Assembly: GCF_019443425.1 (NCBI RefSeq)
Contig: NZ_CP080382.1
Span: forward strand, 992,001 to 1,056,000
Reading direction: 5' to 3'
From: Arthrobacter sp. PAMC25284
GTDB lineage: Bacteria > Actinomycetota > Actinomycetes > Actinomycetales > Micrococcaceae
DNA length: 64,000 nucleotides
The position numbers and the translations under genes are program-made. The stretch's first letter is position 1. Each line of letters begins with the position of its first letter. Below, in pieces: positions 7,465 through 17,601 of this stretch. The notes below the pieces were generated by a model, which saw only the letters and a program-made list of their open reading frames with translations, was not told the origin of the DNA and did not search any database.

Positions 7465-10400
7465 CTAGCCCTGGTTGTCCTGCTGGCGTGCGGGCAACGG
7501 GGAGGGCCGGACCAGCCGGTATCCCTCGCGCAGCGGCGGCCGGTCAGTGGGCAGTTCCTGGATCATTTCCTTAAGCGCGCCAATCCCGTATTCCAGCTGG
7601 GGATCCGTACCGGCAGCGTAGGCATGCGGCGGGAATGCTACCTCAATGTCCGGAGCGACGCCGAAGTTCTCCACACCCCAGCCGACGCCGCCGGCGAACC
7701 AGGTGGCGTAGCGGGGCTGGGTGACGCCCGTGCCGTCGGCCAGGGCGAAGCGGTTGTCGATCCCTACAACCCCGCCCCAGGTCCGGGTTCCGATGACCGG
7801 CCCCGATCCCGCGCAACTTGGAAACCTGCGTGATGATGTCGCCGTCGGACCCGGCGAATTCGTCGGTCAAAATAATGACCGGCCCGCGCGGTGCGTGGTG
7901 CGGGTAAGTCCGGGGTTTCTCACCGCGCGGCATGCTCCATCCGGTGACCTTGCGTCCTATAAGCTCCGCGACGAGCTGCGAGGTGTGGCCGCCGCGGTTA
8001 CGGCGGACGTCGACGATGAGTCCGTCCAGCGCCGTTTCGGTGTCGAGGTCGCGGTGCAGCTGGGCCCAGCCGTTGGCCAGCATGTCCGGGATATGCAGGT
8101 AGCCAAAGGTCCCCTGTGAGGCTTCCCGCACAGTCCGGCGGTTGCCGGCGACCCACTCCTGATAGCGCAGGCGTTCCTCATCCTTGACCGGAACCACGGC
8201 CACGCGGCGCTGCTGTCCGGCCAGGTCGCCATGCCCGGCGCCGTTGAGGAGCGTCAGCTCCACGGCCCGCCCTGCCGCGCCTACCAGCTGCATGGCCGGG
8301 GCCAGCGCGTTGGAGAGCTCGACGCCGTCGATCGCCAGCAGGACATCGCCGGCCTTGGCATCCGCCCCGGGCCGGGTGAGCGGCGAGGTGGCCAGCGGGT
8401 CCGAGGACTCCCCTGCCAGAATCCGGGTGATCTCCCAGCCCCTGCCGGTGAAGGCGAAATCGGCGCCGAGCCGGCCCTGGCCGTTGCTGCCGTTCTCCGA
8501 GACCGCCCTGGGACGGACGTAGGCATGGGACGTGCCCAGCTCGCCGTGCAGTTCCCAGAGCAGGTCCACGAGGTCGTCGTGGGAGCCGAGCCGGTCCACG
8601 ACCGGCCGGTAGCGGGCATGGATCGAGTCCCAGTCCTGGCCGGCCATGTCCTCGGTCCAGAAGAAGTCGCGCTGGAGGCGCCAGGTTTCGTCGAAGGCCT
8701 GGCCCCAGACGCTGAGGGGTTCGAGCAGCACCCGGATCCGGCTCAGGTCCACGGTGACCAGCTGCCCCGATTCCTCGTCGGCTTTGGCGGCTGTCGGCGC
8801 GACGCGGATCTGCTTCTCGTGCAGGTAAACGATTTTCCCGCCGTCGCCGGAGAGCCGGTAGCTGTCCAACGACTCCACGATCGTCGCGAGGCGGCGTTTG
8901 GCCATGTCAAAACGGACCAGGCTCGGCGCGGTTTTGCGGTCCTCCAGGCTTGCGCGTCCTTCCCCGGTCACACCCGAAAGCTCGCTGTCGAGCCACAGCA
9001 GCGCTTCGTCGGTTGCGGTGAGTGCGGAATAGTTGCCCTGGCGCACGGGAACGGCAATGACCCGGTGCGCGAGTCCTTCGGCGTCAACGCGGACAACGGG
9101 CAGCCGGTCCCCGCTTTCGTCCGAGGGGTCACTGGCCACATCAGCGGCCACGTCCAGATCGACGGTGGGGCCGAAGGGGGACGGCGTGTCGGCGGCCAGT
9201 GCCACCAGATACGGCTTGATCGGGCTCGGAAACGAGAGATCGAACGAGTGCCCGTCGTAGACCGGGTCGAAGCTGCGGTTGGACAGGAAGGCAAGGAACT
9301 TTCCGTCCGGAGTGAAGGAGGGAGATTCGTCGCAGAACCGGCCGTCCGTGACCTCGATGATCGCCGACGCCGGGATGCCCTCCGGGCCGGCGGCGAGGCC
9401 GTCGCCGATGCTGGCAATCCGCAGCCGGCTCCGGGACCCAAACGATGTCACCGGCTCGGACCAGCCCAGCCACGTCGAATCCGGGGACCAACTGAAGCCC
9501 TCGATGCTGCCTTCGCCGATGCTGCTCACGAGCGACAGGGCGCCCGTCCGGGTGTCGGCAAGGTAAATGCCGCCGAAGGACGTTCCGACGGCGAGCCAGC
9601 GTCCGTCGGGGCTGGCCTCCAGCGCGCTGGTCCTGGTTGGTGTGGGAAATCCGATCCTCATAGTCTGGAGCGGTTCCGGGCTTTCCTGTTCGGCACCGGC
9701 CGCCACAGCAATGCCCGGGGCAGCCGCCGGGGCGGAAACCGGGACGCTCACCGGCACCTCGGTCCCGGCAAAACCGCCCACCCGTGCGGCGGAGACCGGT
9801 TTCGGCAGCGGCATCCCGGCTCCGGCGTCGTCCCCGGCTGCCGTTTCCTCCCGGGCCTGAGCCGGCCGCGGTGACGCCTTACCGTGCCCCGGCACGCCGG
9901 GCACGGGCGCCGCGATGGCTTTCACATACAGGGCTTCGACGCCGTCGTGGTCCGCGACGTAGGCAATCCTGCCCTCACCCAACGGGCGCGGCAGGCGGGC
10001 CCGGACACCGGGGGTGGCTTCGAGGACACGGGACGGACCGTCCTTATGCCGCAGCCAGTGCACCGTGCCGTGGGCTTCGACGGCGCTGGAGCCACCGGTG
10101 CGGTCGGGGACGACGTCGCCGAGGTGCCGTGCCGGTTTCAGCAGGACGGCACGGCGGGCCTGCGAGGCGGACCCGAGCGAAATTTCGAGCTTGACCGGTT
10201 CGCTGCCGAGGTCCGTCAGGAGCCACAGCTCACCGGCTGATTCGAAGACCACGCGTTTGCCGTCAGTGGCCGCGTGCCGGACATAGAAGTCCTCGTGGTC
10301 GGTATGGCGCCGCAGGCCGGTGCCGTTGGGCAGCACTGAGTAGAGGTTGCCGTAGCCTTCGTGGTCGGACAGGAACGCGATGCGTCCGTTGACCCACATG

Positions 10401-10993
10401 GGATCGGTGAGGTTCCCGTCGATTTCTGCGGCGAGCCGCTCAAACTCGCCGTTTCCGTCGCCGTCGATCCAGAGCTTGCCGGCGGCGCCGCCCCGGTACC
10501 GCTTCCACCAGGCGGGCTCACGGGAGAGGACGCTGGCCAGGACCACGGGACGTTCGTCGCCGACGACGGGCCCGAAGGCGACGGATTCAACCGGGCCGAA
10601 TCCGAGTTCCTGCGCCCAGCCGCCGCTGACCGGCAGGCTGTACGCGTGCGTGTGGCGGCTATCGGACTGCTTGAATGCGCTGGTGACGACGATGTCGCCG
10701 TCGGGGGTGAATCCCTTGACCCGCGTGGAACTGTGACCGAAGTAGCTCAGCTGGCGGTAGCCGCCGCCGTCGACGTCCGCGACGACAACTTCCGGGGCGG
10801 TGCCTTGGACCACGGTCCAGACCAGATGTTTTCCGTCGGGCGTGAAGCGGGGATTCCTGGCCGGCAGCTGCAGTGAGGACACGCGCCAGGCGCGGCCGCC
10901 CTGAAGGGGCGCAATCCAGACATCGTCCTCGGCCACGAAGGTGATCAGGTCACCGTGCACATGCGGGAAACGGAAGTAACTCGAAGAGGTCAT
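7465..10993 (-). CDS. Tricorn-type protease (S41), interrupted by a +1 frameshift
   Basis: Large cytosolic peptidase of the tricorn family: N-terminal beta-propeller repeats (TPDGKHLVW, SPDSTWLGW, TPDGKFLAF), the tricorn C1 region, a PDZ domain (GDVLLAIDGVEL) and the S41 catalytic domain with His in GTSHAYV and Ser in FAGSDGDI. The frame runs from 10993 to about 7801, where one extra base in a GGGG run (CCCC 7801-7804) diverts it. Removing that base restores PVIGTRTWGGVVGIDNRF, continuing to GWGVENFGVAPDIEV and a stop at 7465 (1175 residues). The lost tail includes the conserved Glu region of the active site. TATGAT lies six bases before ATG, suggesting a leaderless mRNA. Confidence 0.9.
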
Positions 10994-11067
10994 CGTTAGA
11001 TCATAGTCAACGCGGCCCGTGCCCCTTTGAAGGTTTCGCGGCCGTGCCGGGCATGGTGAGATGGATC

Positions 11068-11961
11068 ATGCGAATCATTGTTGCCGGTGCCTCCGGGCTG
11101 ATCGGAACCGCCCTTTCCAGCAGTCTGCGCAGCAGCGGGCACGACGTCGTGGCTCTGGTCCGCCGGCCGGCCGCCTCGCCGTCGGAGTTCGAGTGGAACC
11201 CGGCGGAGGGCCGGATCGACGACGCCGCACTGCAGGGCGCCGACGCGGTGATCAACCTCTCCGGCGCCGGGATCGGCGACCGGCCGTGGACCAAGGCCCG
11301 GATCGCGGAGCTCCTCGCCTCGCGGGTAGGGCCGACGCGCACCCTGACGGCCGCGATGTCCCGGCTGGAGGTGCCGCCGGCCGTCTTCCTGAGCCAGTCG
11401 GCATCCGGCTATTACGGCAGCGCCGGGCCAGTGGTGCTTCGCGAGAATGCTCCGGCGGGGACCGGCACGCTGGCCCGGATCTGCGTCGAATGGGAGGCTG
11501 CGGCGCACGAGGCACCGGCGGGGGTCCGGGTTGTCACGCCGCGCACCGGTGTGGTCCTTAGCAGGTCCGGCGGCGCGCTGGGCCGTCTGATGCCGCTGCT
11601 TCGCCTGGGCGTGGGCGGCCCGCTCGGCAACGGCCGGCAGTACTGGCCCTGGGTCACGCTTCCGGATGTCGCGGGCGCGTTTTCGTTCCTGCTCACCGCC
11701 CCGGTGAGCGGAGCGGTGAATCTGTGTGCTCCCGAAAGCGCTGATGTGAACTCCCTGATAGCAGGGCTGGCCGGAGCCCTGCACCGCCCGGCACTCCTGC
11801 GGGTCCCGGCCCCGGTGCTGCGGCTTGTGATGGGACAACTCGCTGAGGAGCTGCTCCTGGCCAGCCAGCGAATGGAACCGGCGGTGCTGGCCGGTGCAGG
11901 ATTTGAATGGCAGCACCCAGCCCTGGCTCAGGCCGCGGCGTGGGTTGCTGAACGGGGCTGA
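11068..11961 (+). CDS. TIGR01777 family epimerase-like oxidoreductase
   Basis: 297 residues of the extended short-chain dehydrogenase fold. The N-terminus MRIIVAGASGLIGTAL is the NAD(P) site; AVINLSGAGIGDRPWTK and SQSASGYYG are the TIGR01777 (YfcH-type) signatures, and the C-terminal DUF1731-like part ends EWQHPALAQAAAW. The physiological substrate of this family is not established; the division-inhibitor name sometimes used comes from an old annotation. ATG 11068 is chosen because the Rossmann strand starts there; the frame is open a further 24 nt upstream. It converges on the kinase gene. Confidence 0.88.
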   Translation: MRIIVAGASGLIGTALSSSLRSSGHDVVALVRRPAASPSEFEWNPAEGRIDDAALQGADAVINLSGAGIGDRPWTKARIAELLASRVGPTRTLTAAMSRLEVPPAVFLSQSASGYYGSAGPVVLRENAPAGTGTLARICVEWEAAAHEAPAGVRVVTPRTGVVLSRSGGALGRLMPLLRLGVGGPLGNGRQYWPWVTLPDVAGAFSFLLTAPVSGAVNLCAPESADVNSLIAGLAGALHRPALLRVPAPVLRLVMGQLAEELLLASQRMEPAVLAGAGFEWQHPALAQAAAWVAERG

Positions 11962-11982
11962 CTGGCCTCCTGGACCCGGGGC

Positions 11983-13797
11983 TTAGCCGCCCGGCTCTCC
12001 GGTAAGAGAGTCGGTAAGAGGGTCACCGGGGGACGGCTCTCCGGTGAGAGGTTCGTCGGCGAGGATCTCGGAAATCCGCCAGGCCCCATGAACGCGGATC
12101 AGTGCGAGCCGCATCCGGACTTCGTCGCCGGCCGGCCATTCCGCCACTACCGTTCCTGCGGCATTCAGTTCCTGGTAGGGCGTCGTCACGGCGGTGACGG
12201 CCAGCAGGGCGCGGGCCGGGTCACTGCCGGGCGATTCGAACGCCCGGGTCAGTGTCGTCGAGAACCCGTGCAGGCGGTGCCCGGTCTCGGCCAGCCGCGT
12301 GCTGATCGGGGCATCGGCGGCCGCCGCCCCGGACGCCGGGGCGTTGACCTCGTCAAGCAAGCGCAGGTCCCCCGAGCTGAAGGCCAGTGACCGCAGCCCG
12401 GCCAGGCCCCGGGCCGCGGCTGCCGGATCCGCGGCACAGAGCAGGTCGCGGAGTTCCGCCGGGACTGATGCCCGCGCCGCGGCCGGTTCCGTGTTTTGTG
12501 CTTCCGCGGCCGTCGTTTCCGGGACCTGTTCCGGGACGGCCAGGATCGTGGGTGCCGGACGACGAGGCGTTCCTCCGGTATCAGCCGGCGGCGGGAAGGA
12601 GGGCGCCGGCGCTGTATGGCCCGGGAGCCCGGGGACCACCACAAGCTGACCGGACTTTCCGCCGAGGATCCACCACGCACCGGCCAGTCCAGCCACGACG
12701 ACGCCCGCCAGTGCCATGACCGTAGCTGCGGTCCGCGGCCTGCGGCGTAGGCCGGACCGCGCGCCAGCGGAGGAAGCGGCACCCGGGAGGGCGTGCCGTC
12801 CCACCGGCGGGTGGGCCGGCCGGGCCGGCACCGGGCGATCGGTGGCGTTGCCCGCGCCGCGCCCGGGCCGCAATGAGCGAAACCATCCGTGGAGCCGGGC
12901 GATCCGCCGCTCCCCCGCGCTGACCGGCAGGGACCGGCGGGTCAGCAGCCGGGGAATCACCTCGGGGTGGACGGAGACGGAAAGATCCACGGGATCTGCG
13001 GGCGCGCTCCGGTAGATTGCGGCCGCGAGGACCGCTGCCGAGGGCCGCTCCTGCCGGTCCTCGCTGAGCCCGGCCTCGAGTGCCGCCGCCAGGTCCGGCG
13101 GAACGTCCGGTACCGCGAGGGACAGCGGCGGACGCAGCCGGGTCGGGCCGGGCGCTGAGCCCGTCAGGCAAAACCAGCCGAGGGCCGCGACGGAGTAGAC
13201 GTCGCGCTCCGGTTGCAGCCCGGCCCTGGCCCCGTCCGTTGGCACCGGGTCACGGAACCCAGCCGTTCCGGCTTCAGCAGGCCCGACAACATCGGCAACC
13301 ATCCGCGCCACCCCCAGATCGGCCAGCATTGGTTTCCCGTGGGCCGTGAACAACACATTTCCAGGGGACACATCGCCGTGGGCGAAGCCGCGCGTGTGCA
13401 GATAAGCCAGCACCTGGGCTACGGGAGTCAGGACTGTCACCGCCTCCCCTGCCCCGAGCCTGCCGCGCGCCGCGAGAAGCTCCGCCAGCGTCCCGCCCGG
13501 CGCGTAGTCCAGCAAGAGGCCCAGTCCGCCGTCGCCGTCCGGCCACCGCACCACAGCGTGGGCACGCACGAGGTGCTCATGCTCGAGTACCGACAGGATA
13601 CGGAGTTCGCGCCGCATCCCCTCCTCGGTACCGTCTTCGCTGAACGGGCGGTCGAAGCACTTGAGGGCGTACTCGTGGCCGGTGGACCGTTCGATGACGT
13701 GCCATACGGTGGCGCTGCCGCCACGGCCAAGACGCCGGCCAACGTCGTACCCGGGCACCTCGGGCACTCCTCCACTGTCCTCGGGAAGTTCTTCCAT
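11983..13797 (-). CDS. Membrane-anchored serine/threonine protein kinase, atypical motifs
   Basis: 604 residues. The kinase domain fills the N-terminal half: glycine loop RLGRGGSATVW, ATP lysine in YALKCF, C-helix Glu in RRELRILSVLEHEHLV, catalytic loop HGDVSPGNVLF, metal site LADLGVAR, and DVYSVAALGWFCLTG. The usual HRD is HGD (no Arg) and DFG is DLG, but both catalytic Asp residues remain, so activity is plausible. A linker rich in Arg/Pro leads to one transmembrane helix at about 360-385 and an outer domain of about 215 residues rich in Ala/Pro without a recognised fold. Start ATG 13797 (MEELPEDSGG) is inferred; the frame is open to 13881. Confidence 0.85.
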   Translation of the reverse strand: MEELPEDSGGVPEVPGYDVGRRLGRGGSATVWHVIERSTGHEYALKCFDRPFSEDGTEEGMRRELRILSVLEHEHLVRAHAVVRWPDGDGGLGLLLDYAPGGTLAELLAARGRLGAGEAVTVLTPVAQVLAYLHTRGFAHGDVSPGNVLFTAHGKPMLADLGVARMVADVVGPAEAGTAGFRDPVPTDGARAGLQPERDVYSVAALGWFCLTGSAPGPTRLRPPLSLAVPDVPPDLAAALEAGLSEDRQERPSAAVLAAAIYRSAPADPVDLSVSVHPEVIPRLLTRRSLPVSAGERRIARLHGWFRSLRPGRGAGNATDRPVPARPAHPPVGRHALPGAASSAGARSGLRRRPRTAATVMALAGVVVAGLAGAWWILGGKSGQLVVVPGLPGHTAPAPSFPPPADTGGTPRRPAPTILAVPEQVPETTAAEAQNTEPAAARASVPAELRDLLCAADPAAAARGLAGLRSLAFSSGDLRLLDEVNAPASGAAAADAPISTRLAETGHRLHGFSTTLTRAFESPGSDPARALLAVTAVTTPYQELNAAGTVVAEWPAGDEVRMRLALIRVHGAWRISEILADEPLTGEPSPGDPLTDSLTGEPGG

Positions 13798-13835
13798 ACC
13801 CAAGGAATAGCGGATTTCGTGGGATCCCGCAGAAG

Positions 13836-13844
13836 TTATCCACA
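13836..13844 (+). other. Consensus DnaA box
   Basis: TTATCCACA, a perfect nine-base DnaA box, lies between the divergent kinase and lipB genes. It is single; no cluster of boxes or AT-rich unwinding element is nearby, so this is not an origin. Confidence 0.5.
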
Positions 13845-13904
13845 GGAATGAGAGCTTGAACACAGAATCGGTGCAGGGCACGGCCGGGGGCTAAGCTGGA
13901 TGCC

Positions 13905-14573
13905 ATGACTCTTGAGTTCACTCGGCTGGGTCTGGCCCCGAATTTCGTCGATTACACCCGCGGCTGGGACATCCAGCGCGAGCTCCACGCGAAAGTCCTG
14001 GCCGGCACGGCACCCAGCACCGTCCTCCTGCTCGAACATGCCGCTGTCTACACGGCCGGCAAACGCACAGAGGATCACGAGCGTCCCTTCGATGGCACCC
14101 CCGTGGTGCCCGTGGACCGTGGCGGCAAACTGACCTGGCACGGACCAGGACAGCTTGTCGGCTACCCCGTGATCAAGTTGAAGAATCCGGCGGGCATCCG
14201 CGAATACGTCGAACGCCTCGAGGCCGTGATCATCGCCGTGCTCGCCGATTACGGCATCACGGCAGCACGGATCAAAGGCAGGGCCGGAGTCTGGATCGAC
14301 GAGGACGCGAACGGCCCGGCCCGCAAAATCGCAGCCATCGGCATCCGCGTCCACGAGGGCGTCACCATGCACGGCTTCGCCATCAACTGCAATAACGATC
14401 TTGCCCCGTACCGGCAGATCATCGCCTGCGGCATCACCGACGCGGGCGTCACCACCATCGCGCAGGAGACGGGCCGTGACGTTGCTCCGGCGGACCTCGT
14501 GTCACGGATCACCCAGGAACTGCGCGACAATGAAGTAGCCCTAGTTGCAACCCCCGAAGGAGCTCTACTGTGA
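13905..14573 (+). CDS. lipB: Lipoyl(octanoyl) transferase
   Basis: Transfers octanoate from acyl carrier protein to lipoyl-domain lysines, the first step of lipoate synthesis. 222 residues with the family motifs [32 protein letters not shown], the catalytic lysine region KIAAIGIR and the catalytic cysteine in IIACGI. TAAGCT (13892-13897) lies seven bases before ATG, so the mRNA is probably leaderless. Its last bases overlap the GTG of lipA (GTGA), so the two are translationally coupled and feed the E2 encoded by sucB. Confidence 0.95.
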   Translation: MTLEFTRLGLAPNFVDYTRGWDIQRELHAKVLAGTAPSTVLLLEHAAVYTAGKRTEDHERPFDGTPVVPVDRGGKLTWHGPGQLVGYPVIKLKNPAGIREYVERLEAVIIAVLADYGITAARIKGRAGVWIDEDANGPARKIAAIGIRVHEGVTMHGFAINCNNDLAPYRQIIACGITDAGVTTIAQETGRDVAPADLVSRITQELRDNEVALVATPEGALL

Positions 14574-15577
14574 CACTGGCACCCGAAGGCCGGAAAATGC
14601 TGCGCATTGAACAGCGAAATGCGGCCACCCCGGTGGAACGTAAGCCCGAATGGATCAAGGCCAAGGTCCAGATGGGCCCGGAGTTCGTCCAGCTCAAAAA
14701 ACTCGTCAAGAAGGAGGGGCTCCACACCGTCTGCGAAGAGGCCGGCTGCCCCAACATCTTCGAATGCTGGGAAGACAAGGAAGCGACGTTCCTGATCGGC
14801 GGTTCCGAGTGCACCCGGCGTTGCGACTTCTGCCAAATTGATACCGGCAAGCCCTCTCCCGTGGACGTGTTCGAGCCCACCAAGGTGGCCCGCTCGGTCC
14901 AGGCCATGCAGCTCCGCTACGCCACCGTGACCGGTGTGGCCCGCGACGACCTCGCAGACGAGGGAGTCTGGCTTTATGCCGAGACGGTCCGCAAAATCCA
15001 CGAACTGAACCCTGGCACCGGAGTCGAACTGCTGATCCCCGACTTTTCCGGCAAACCGGAGCACATTGCGGCCATCTGCGACTCCAAGCCTGAGGTGTTC
15101 GCCCACAACGTCGAAACCGTGCCTCGGATCTTCAAGCGCATCCGCCCCGCGTTCCGCTACGACCGCTCCCTCGACGTCATCACGCAGGGCCGCAATCTGG
15201 GCATGGTGACAAAGTCCAACCTCATCCTGGGCATGGGCGAGACCCGCGAAGAGATCTCCGAAGCTCTCCGGGACCTGCACGAGGCCGGCTGCGACCTGAT
15301 CACCATCACGCAGTATCTGCGCCCAAGCGAAAGACACCTGCCGGTCGACCGTTGGGTCAAGCCGCAGGAATTTGTTGACCTGCAGCACGAGGCGGACGAA
15401 ATCGGCTTCCTCGGCGTGATGAGCGGCCCGCTGGTACGTTCCTCATACCGCGCCGGCCGGCTCTGGGCCACGGCGATGCGCAAGAAGGGCTGGGAAATCC
15501 CGGCCGAGCTCGCCCACATTGAAAGCTCCGGCAGCACCCGGCAGGAAGCCAGCTCGCTGCTCGCGGCCCGCTCCTGA
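14570..15577 (+). CDS. lipA: Lipoyl synthase
   Basis: Radical SAM enzyme that inserts two sulfurs into protein-bound octanoate. 335 residues with both cluster motifs: the auxiliary cluster [12 protein letters not shown] and the radical SAM motif CTRRCDFC. The conserved C-terminal segment [13 protein letters not shown] is present. It starts at GTG 14570, overlapping the lipB stop by four bases. A long inverted repeat follows the stop. Confidence 0.96.
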   Translation: MTLAPEGRKMLRIEQRNAATPVERKPEWIKAKVQMGPEFVQLKKLVKKEGLHTVCEEAGCPNIFECWEDKEATFLIGGSECTRRCDFCQIDTGKPSPVDVFEPTKVARSVQAMQLRYATVTGVARDDLADEGVWLYAETVRKIHELNPGTGVELLIPDFSGKPEHIAAICDSKPEVFAHNVETVPRIFKRIRPAFRYDRSLDVITQGRNLGMVTKSNLILGMGETREEISEALRDLHEAGCDLITITQYLRPSERHLPVDRWVKPQEFVDLQHEADEIGFLGVMSGPLVRSSYRAGRLWATAMRKKGWEIPAELAHIESSGSTRQEASSLLAARS

Positions 15578-15600
15578 ATCCACCACACCGCAAGTGCGGA

Positions 15601-15640
15601 TGAGGGCCGGGCTCCGGAGCAATCCGGCGTCCGGCCCTCA
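15601..15640 (+). terminator. Inverted repeat after lipA, likely terminator
   Basis: TGAGGGCCGG (15601-15610) pairs exactly with CCGGCCCTCA (15631-15640); a 20-nt loop and no T tail. Confidence 0.55.
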
Positions 15641-15669
15641 ACCGTAAATCACGTAGAATTAAAGGCACT

Positions 15670-16419
15670 ATGGCGAACTCCTCTGACTCCAGCATCTCCA
15701 CACCGGACTCCGACGCTCCCAAGCGCGGCCTCTTCTCCCGCAAGCCCAAGGCAGCAAAGATCAAGAAGCCGAGCCGGTTGAAGCAGATCGGCGAGGTTTT
15801 CAAGATGACCCGCCGGCATGACCCCATGGTCCAGTGGGTCATGTTGCTGGCCTTCCTGGGCGTTGTCGCCGCCAGCCTCCTCGTGGGTTTCCTGTTGGAC
15901 AACTGGATCACCGGCCTGATCATTGGCATCACGCTCGGTGTCCTGGCCGCGACCCTTATTCTGTCCCGGCGCGCTGAACGCGCCGCCTTCGCGCAGATCG
16001 AGAACCAACCCGGCGCGTCCGGTGCTGCACTGGGAACGCTCAAGCGCGGGTGGATCACAGAAGACCAGCCCGTGGCCGTGAACCCGCGGACCCAGGACGC
16101 GATTTTCCGCGCCATCGGCCGTCCCGGCGTCGTACTGGTCACCGAGGGTCCCAGCGCCCGGGTCAAACCGCTCGTTGACGCTGAACGCAAGCGGCTCGCC
16201 CGGATCCTGCCCAACGTCACCATCCACGTTATCGAGAGCGGCCGCGGCGACGGCCAGGTGCCGATCAGCCAGATCGCAAAGAAGATGAACAAGCTTAAGA
16301 ATGAGCTGACCAAGATCGAGGTCGGCGCCGTGTCCAAGCGGATTTCCTCTTTGGGCAGCCGCTTGCCCATTCCCAAGGGCATTGATCCTTTCAAGGCCCG
16401 TCCAAACCGCGGACGTTAG
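15670..16419 (+). CDS. DUF4191 family membrane protein
   Basis: 249 residues. A basic N-terminus (KRGLFSRKPKAAKIKKPS) is followed by two adjacent membrane segments (about 58-78 and 82-102), then a long cytosolic C-terminal domain with RPGVVLVTEGPSARVKPLVDAERKRL. This is the actinobacterial DUF4191 family, often found next to lipA and glnA; function unknown. TAGAAT (15654-15659) and AAAGG (15662-15665) just before ATG suggest a very short leader. The gene ends at a terminator. Confidence 0.88.
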   Translation: MANSSDSSISTPDSDAPKRGLFSRKPKAAKIKKPSRLKQIGEVFKMTRRHDPMVQWVMLLAFLGVVAASLLVGFLLDNWITGLIIGITLGVLAATLILSRRAERAAFAQIENQPGASGAALGTLKRGWITEDQPVAVNPRTQDAIFRAIGRPGVVLVTEGPSARVKPLVDAERKRLARILPNVTIHVIESGRGDGQVPISQIAKKMNKLKNELTKIEVGAVSKRISSLGSRLPIPKGIDPFKARPNRGR

Positions 16420-16441
16420 CCCGACGGCAGCCTTCGAGAAC

Positions 16442-16487
16442 CGCCCCGGTTTCCACCCGCACGTGGGGAGGCAGCCGGGGCGTTTTC
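16442..16487 (+). terminator. Rho-independent terminator after the DUF4191 gene
   Basis: CGCCCCGG (16442-16449) pairs with CCGGGGCG (16475-16482), followed by TTTTCTT. Confidence 0.75.
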
Positions 16488-16568
16488 TTGTGCCGAGTCG
16501 GCTCTCCGTAAAGCATTGACCAAACAATTTCTCACCGACGTCCCCCGGGACAGAAACCGGAGCATCCC

Positions 16569-16937
16569 ATGAAACGCCCGTCCACGCCCGCACTGATCCG
16601 TACTTTCCGTGTGCTGGCGATCGCCGAAGGCTTCAGTTGGGCGGCATTGCTGGTCGGGATGTTCCTGAAATGGGTGGCCGGGACCACTGAGCTGGGAGTG
16701 CAGATCGCAGGCCCCATCCACGGCGCGTTGTTCATCGGCTACGGGCTCTCGGCACTGGCTCTCTGGGGTGCCCTCCGTTGGCCGTTCCGGGTAGCTGTTG
16801 CCGCCGGGTTCTCCGCCGTGCTTCCCTTCGCCACAGTCTGGTTTGAACGCTGGGCCGGCCGCCGCGGCTATCTTGATCCCGCGGACCGCCACGAGGGCAC
16901 GCAGCAGGTGACAGCGGGCGTGGAGGCGCAGGTCTGA
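16569..16937 (+). CDS. DUF3817 family membrane protein
   Basis: 122 residues beginning MKRPSTPALIRTFRVLAIAEG. Three hydrophobic segments and the conserved pattern FSWAALLVGMFLKW, then GPIHGALFIGYG and FATVWFERW, identify the DUF3817 family of small integral membrane proteins. Function is unknown. No strong ribosome site is seen. It lies between the DUF4191 and RDD membrane-protein genes, a grouping often seen beside glnA in actinobacteria. Confidence 0.85.
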   Translation: MKRPSTPALIRTFRVLAIAEGFSWAALLVGMFLKWVAGTTELGVQIAGPIHGALFIGYGLSALALWGALRWPFRVAVAAGFSAVLPFATVWFERWAGRRGYLDPADRHEGTQQVTAGVEAQV

Positions 16938-17011
16938 TCCGTCGACGACGGTCCGGCCTTAGTCCGGGCCGTGCCGGGCCTGCTCCGGGCCTGTTCCGCC
17001 CTCTTACGGCT

Positions 17012-17029
17012 GGACCTGCGGCCAGGTCC
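17012..17029. terminator. Short hairpin between convergent genes
   Basis: GGACCTG (17012-17018) pairs with CAGGTCC (17023-17029). It lies between the ends of the DUF3817 and RDD genes and could serve both; no T tail. Confidence 0.4.
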
Positions 17030-17049
17030 TGCATTCGGACTGCCCAGTA

Positions 17050-17487
17050 CTACATTCGGACGAGGATGGTGTTCAACGCTTTGTCGTGGAGGCCACGCTG
17101 GTCAGGATCAAAAATGACCGCCGGAATGACAAGGCACAGCAGCAGGCTCCGTACCAGGGCAGCCAGCGGACCAGCGGAACCGCCGCGCAGGCTCACGACA
17201 TGGATCCCGGCGATCCGGTGGCCGATACTGTAGCCCAGCGTGCCGATCAAGAGGATCTGTTCGACGGCGAACACGCCAAGGGTGGCCCACGAATTTCCAC
17301 CGAACGCGAAGTTGCTGATGAGCAATGCAAAGCCCCAATCGATGCAGATCGCAAGAATCCTGCGCCCCGCACGGGCCATCGAGCCCGGCCCCGATTCCGG
17401 CAGTCCCAGCCGCTCCCCCGGATACTTCGAGAGGCCGGACGTGTCCGGTCCGCTGAGCCATGAGCCTATATCTTTACGATCAACCAC
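17050..17487 (-). CDS. RDD family membrane protein
   Basis: 145 residues with the RDD pattern: MARAGRRILAICIDWGFALLI (Arg and Asp of the first helix), a second membrane segment, GYSIGHRIAGIHVV, and a C-terminal helix followed by DPDQRGLHDKALNTILVR. RDD proteins are small membrane proteins of mostly unknown function, some linked to ion transport. The start is GTG 17487 with TAGTCT (17494-17499) six bases upstream and no ribosome site, so a leaderless mRNA is likely. It is divergent from glnA1. Confidence 0.87.
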   Translation of the reverse strand: MVDRKDIGSWLSGPDTSGLSKYPGERLGLPESGPGSMARAGRRILAICIDWGFALLISNFAFGGNSWATLGVFAVEQILLIGTLGYSIGHRIAGIHVVSLRGGSAGPLAALVRSLLLCLVIPAVIFDPDQRGLHDKALNTILVRM

Positions 17488-17601
17488 CGGTCCAGACTAT
17501 CGGTTCGGGAGCCGGACGACGACGCATCGCCTGGCCCACACTTTGGAACCGGATAGGCCAATCTACGGACACCGCGTACGGTTTAGGGGACAGTTCATTC
17601 T

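Noticed and set aside
8231..9874. 547-codon open frame on the plus strand inside the tricorn protease gene
   Set aside because: Shadow of the protease, without a ribosome site or any known motif.
13836..13844. Replication origin near 13.8 kb
   Set aside because: Only one DnaA box; no dnaA, dnaN or AT-rich unwinding element nearby.
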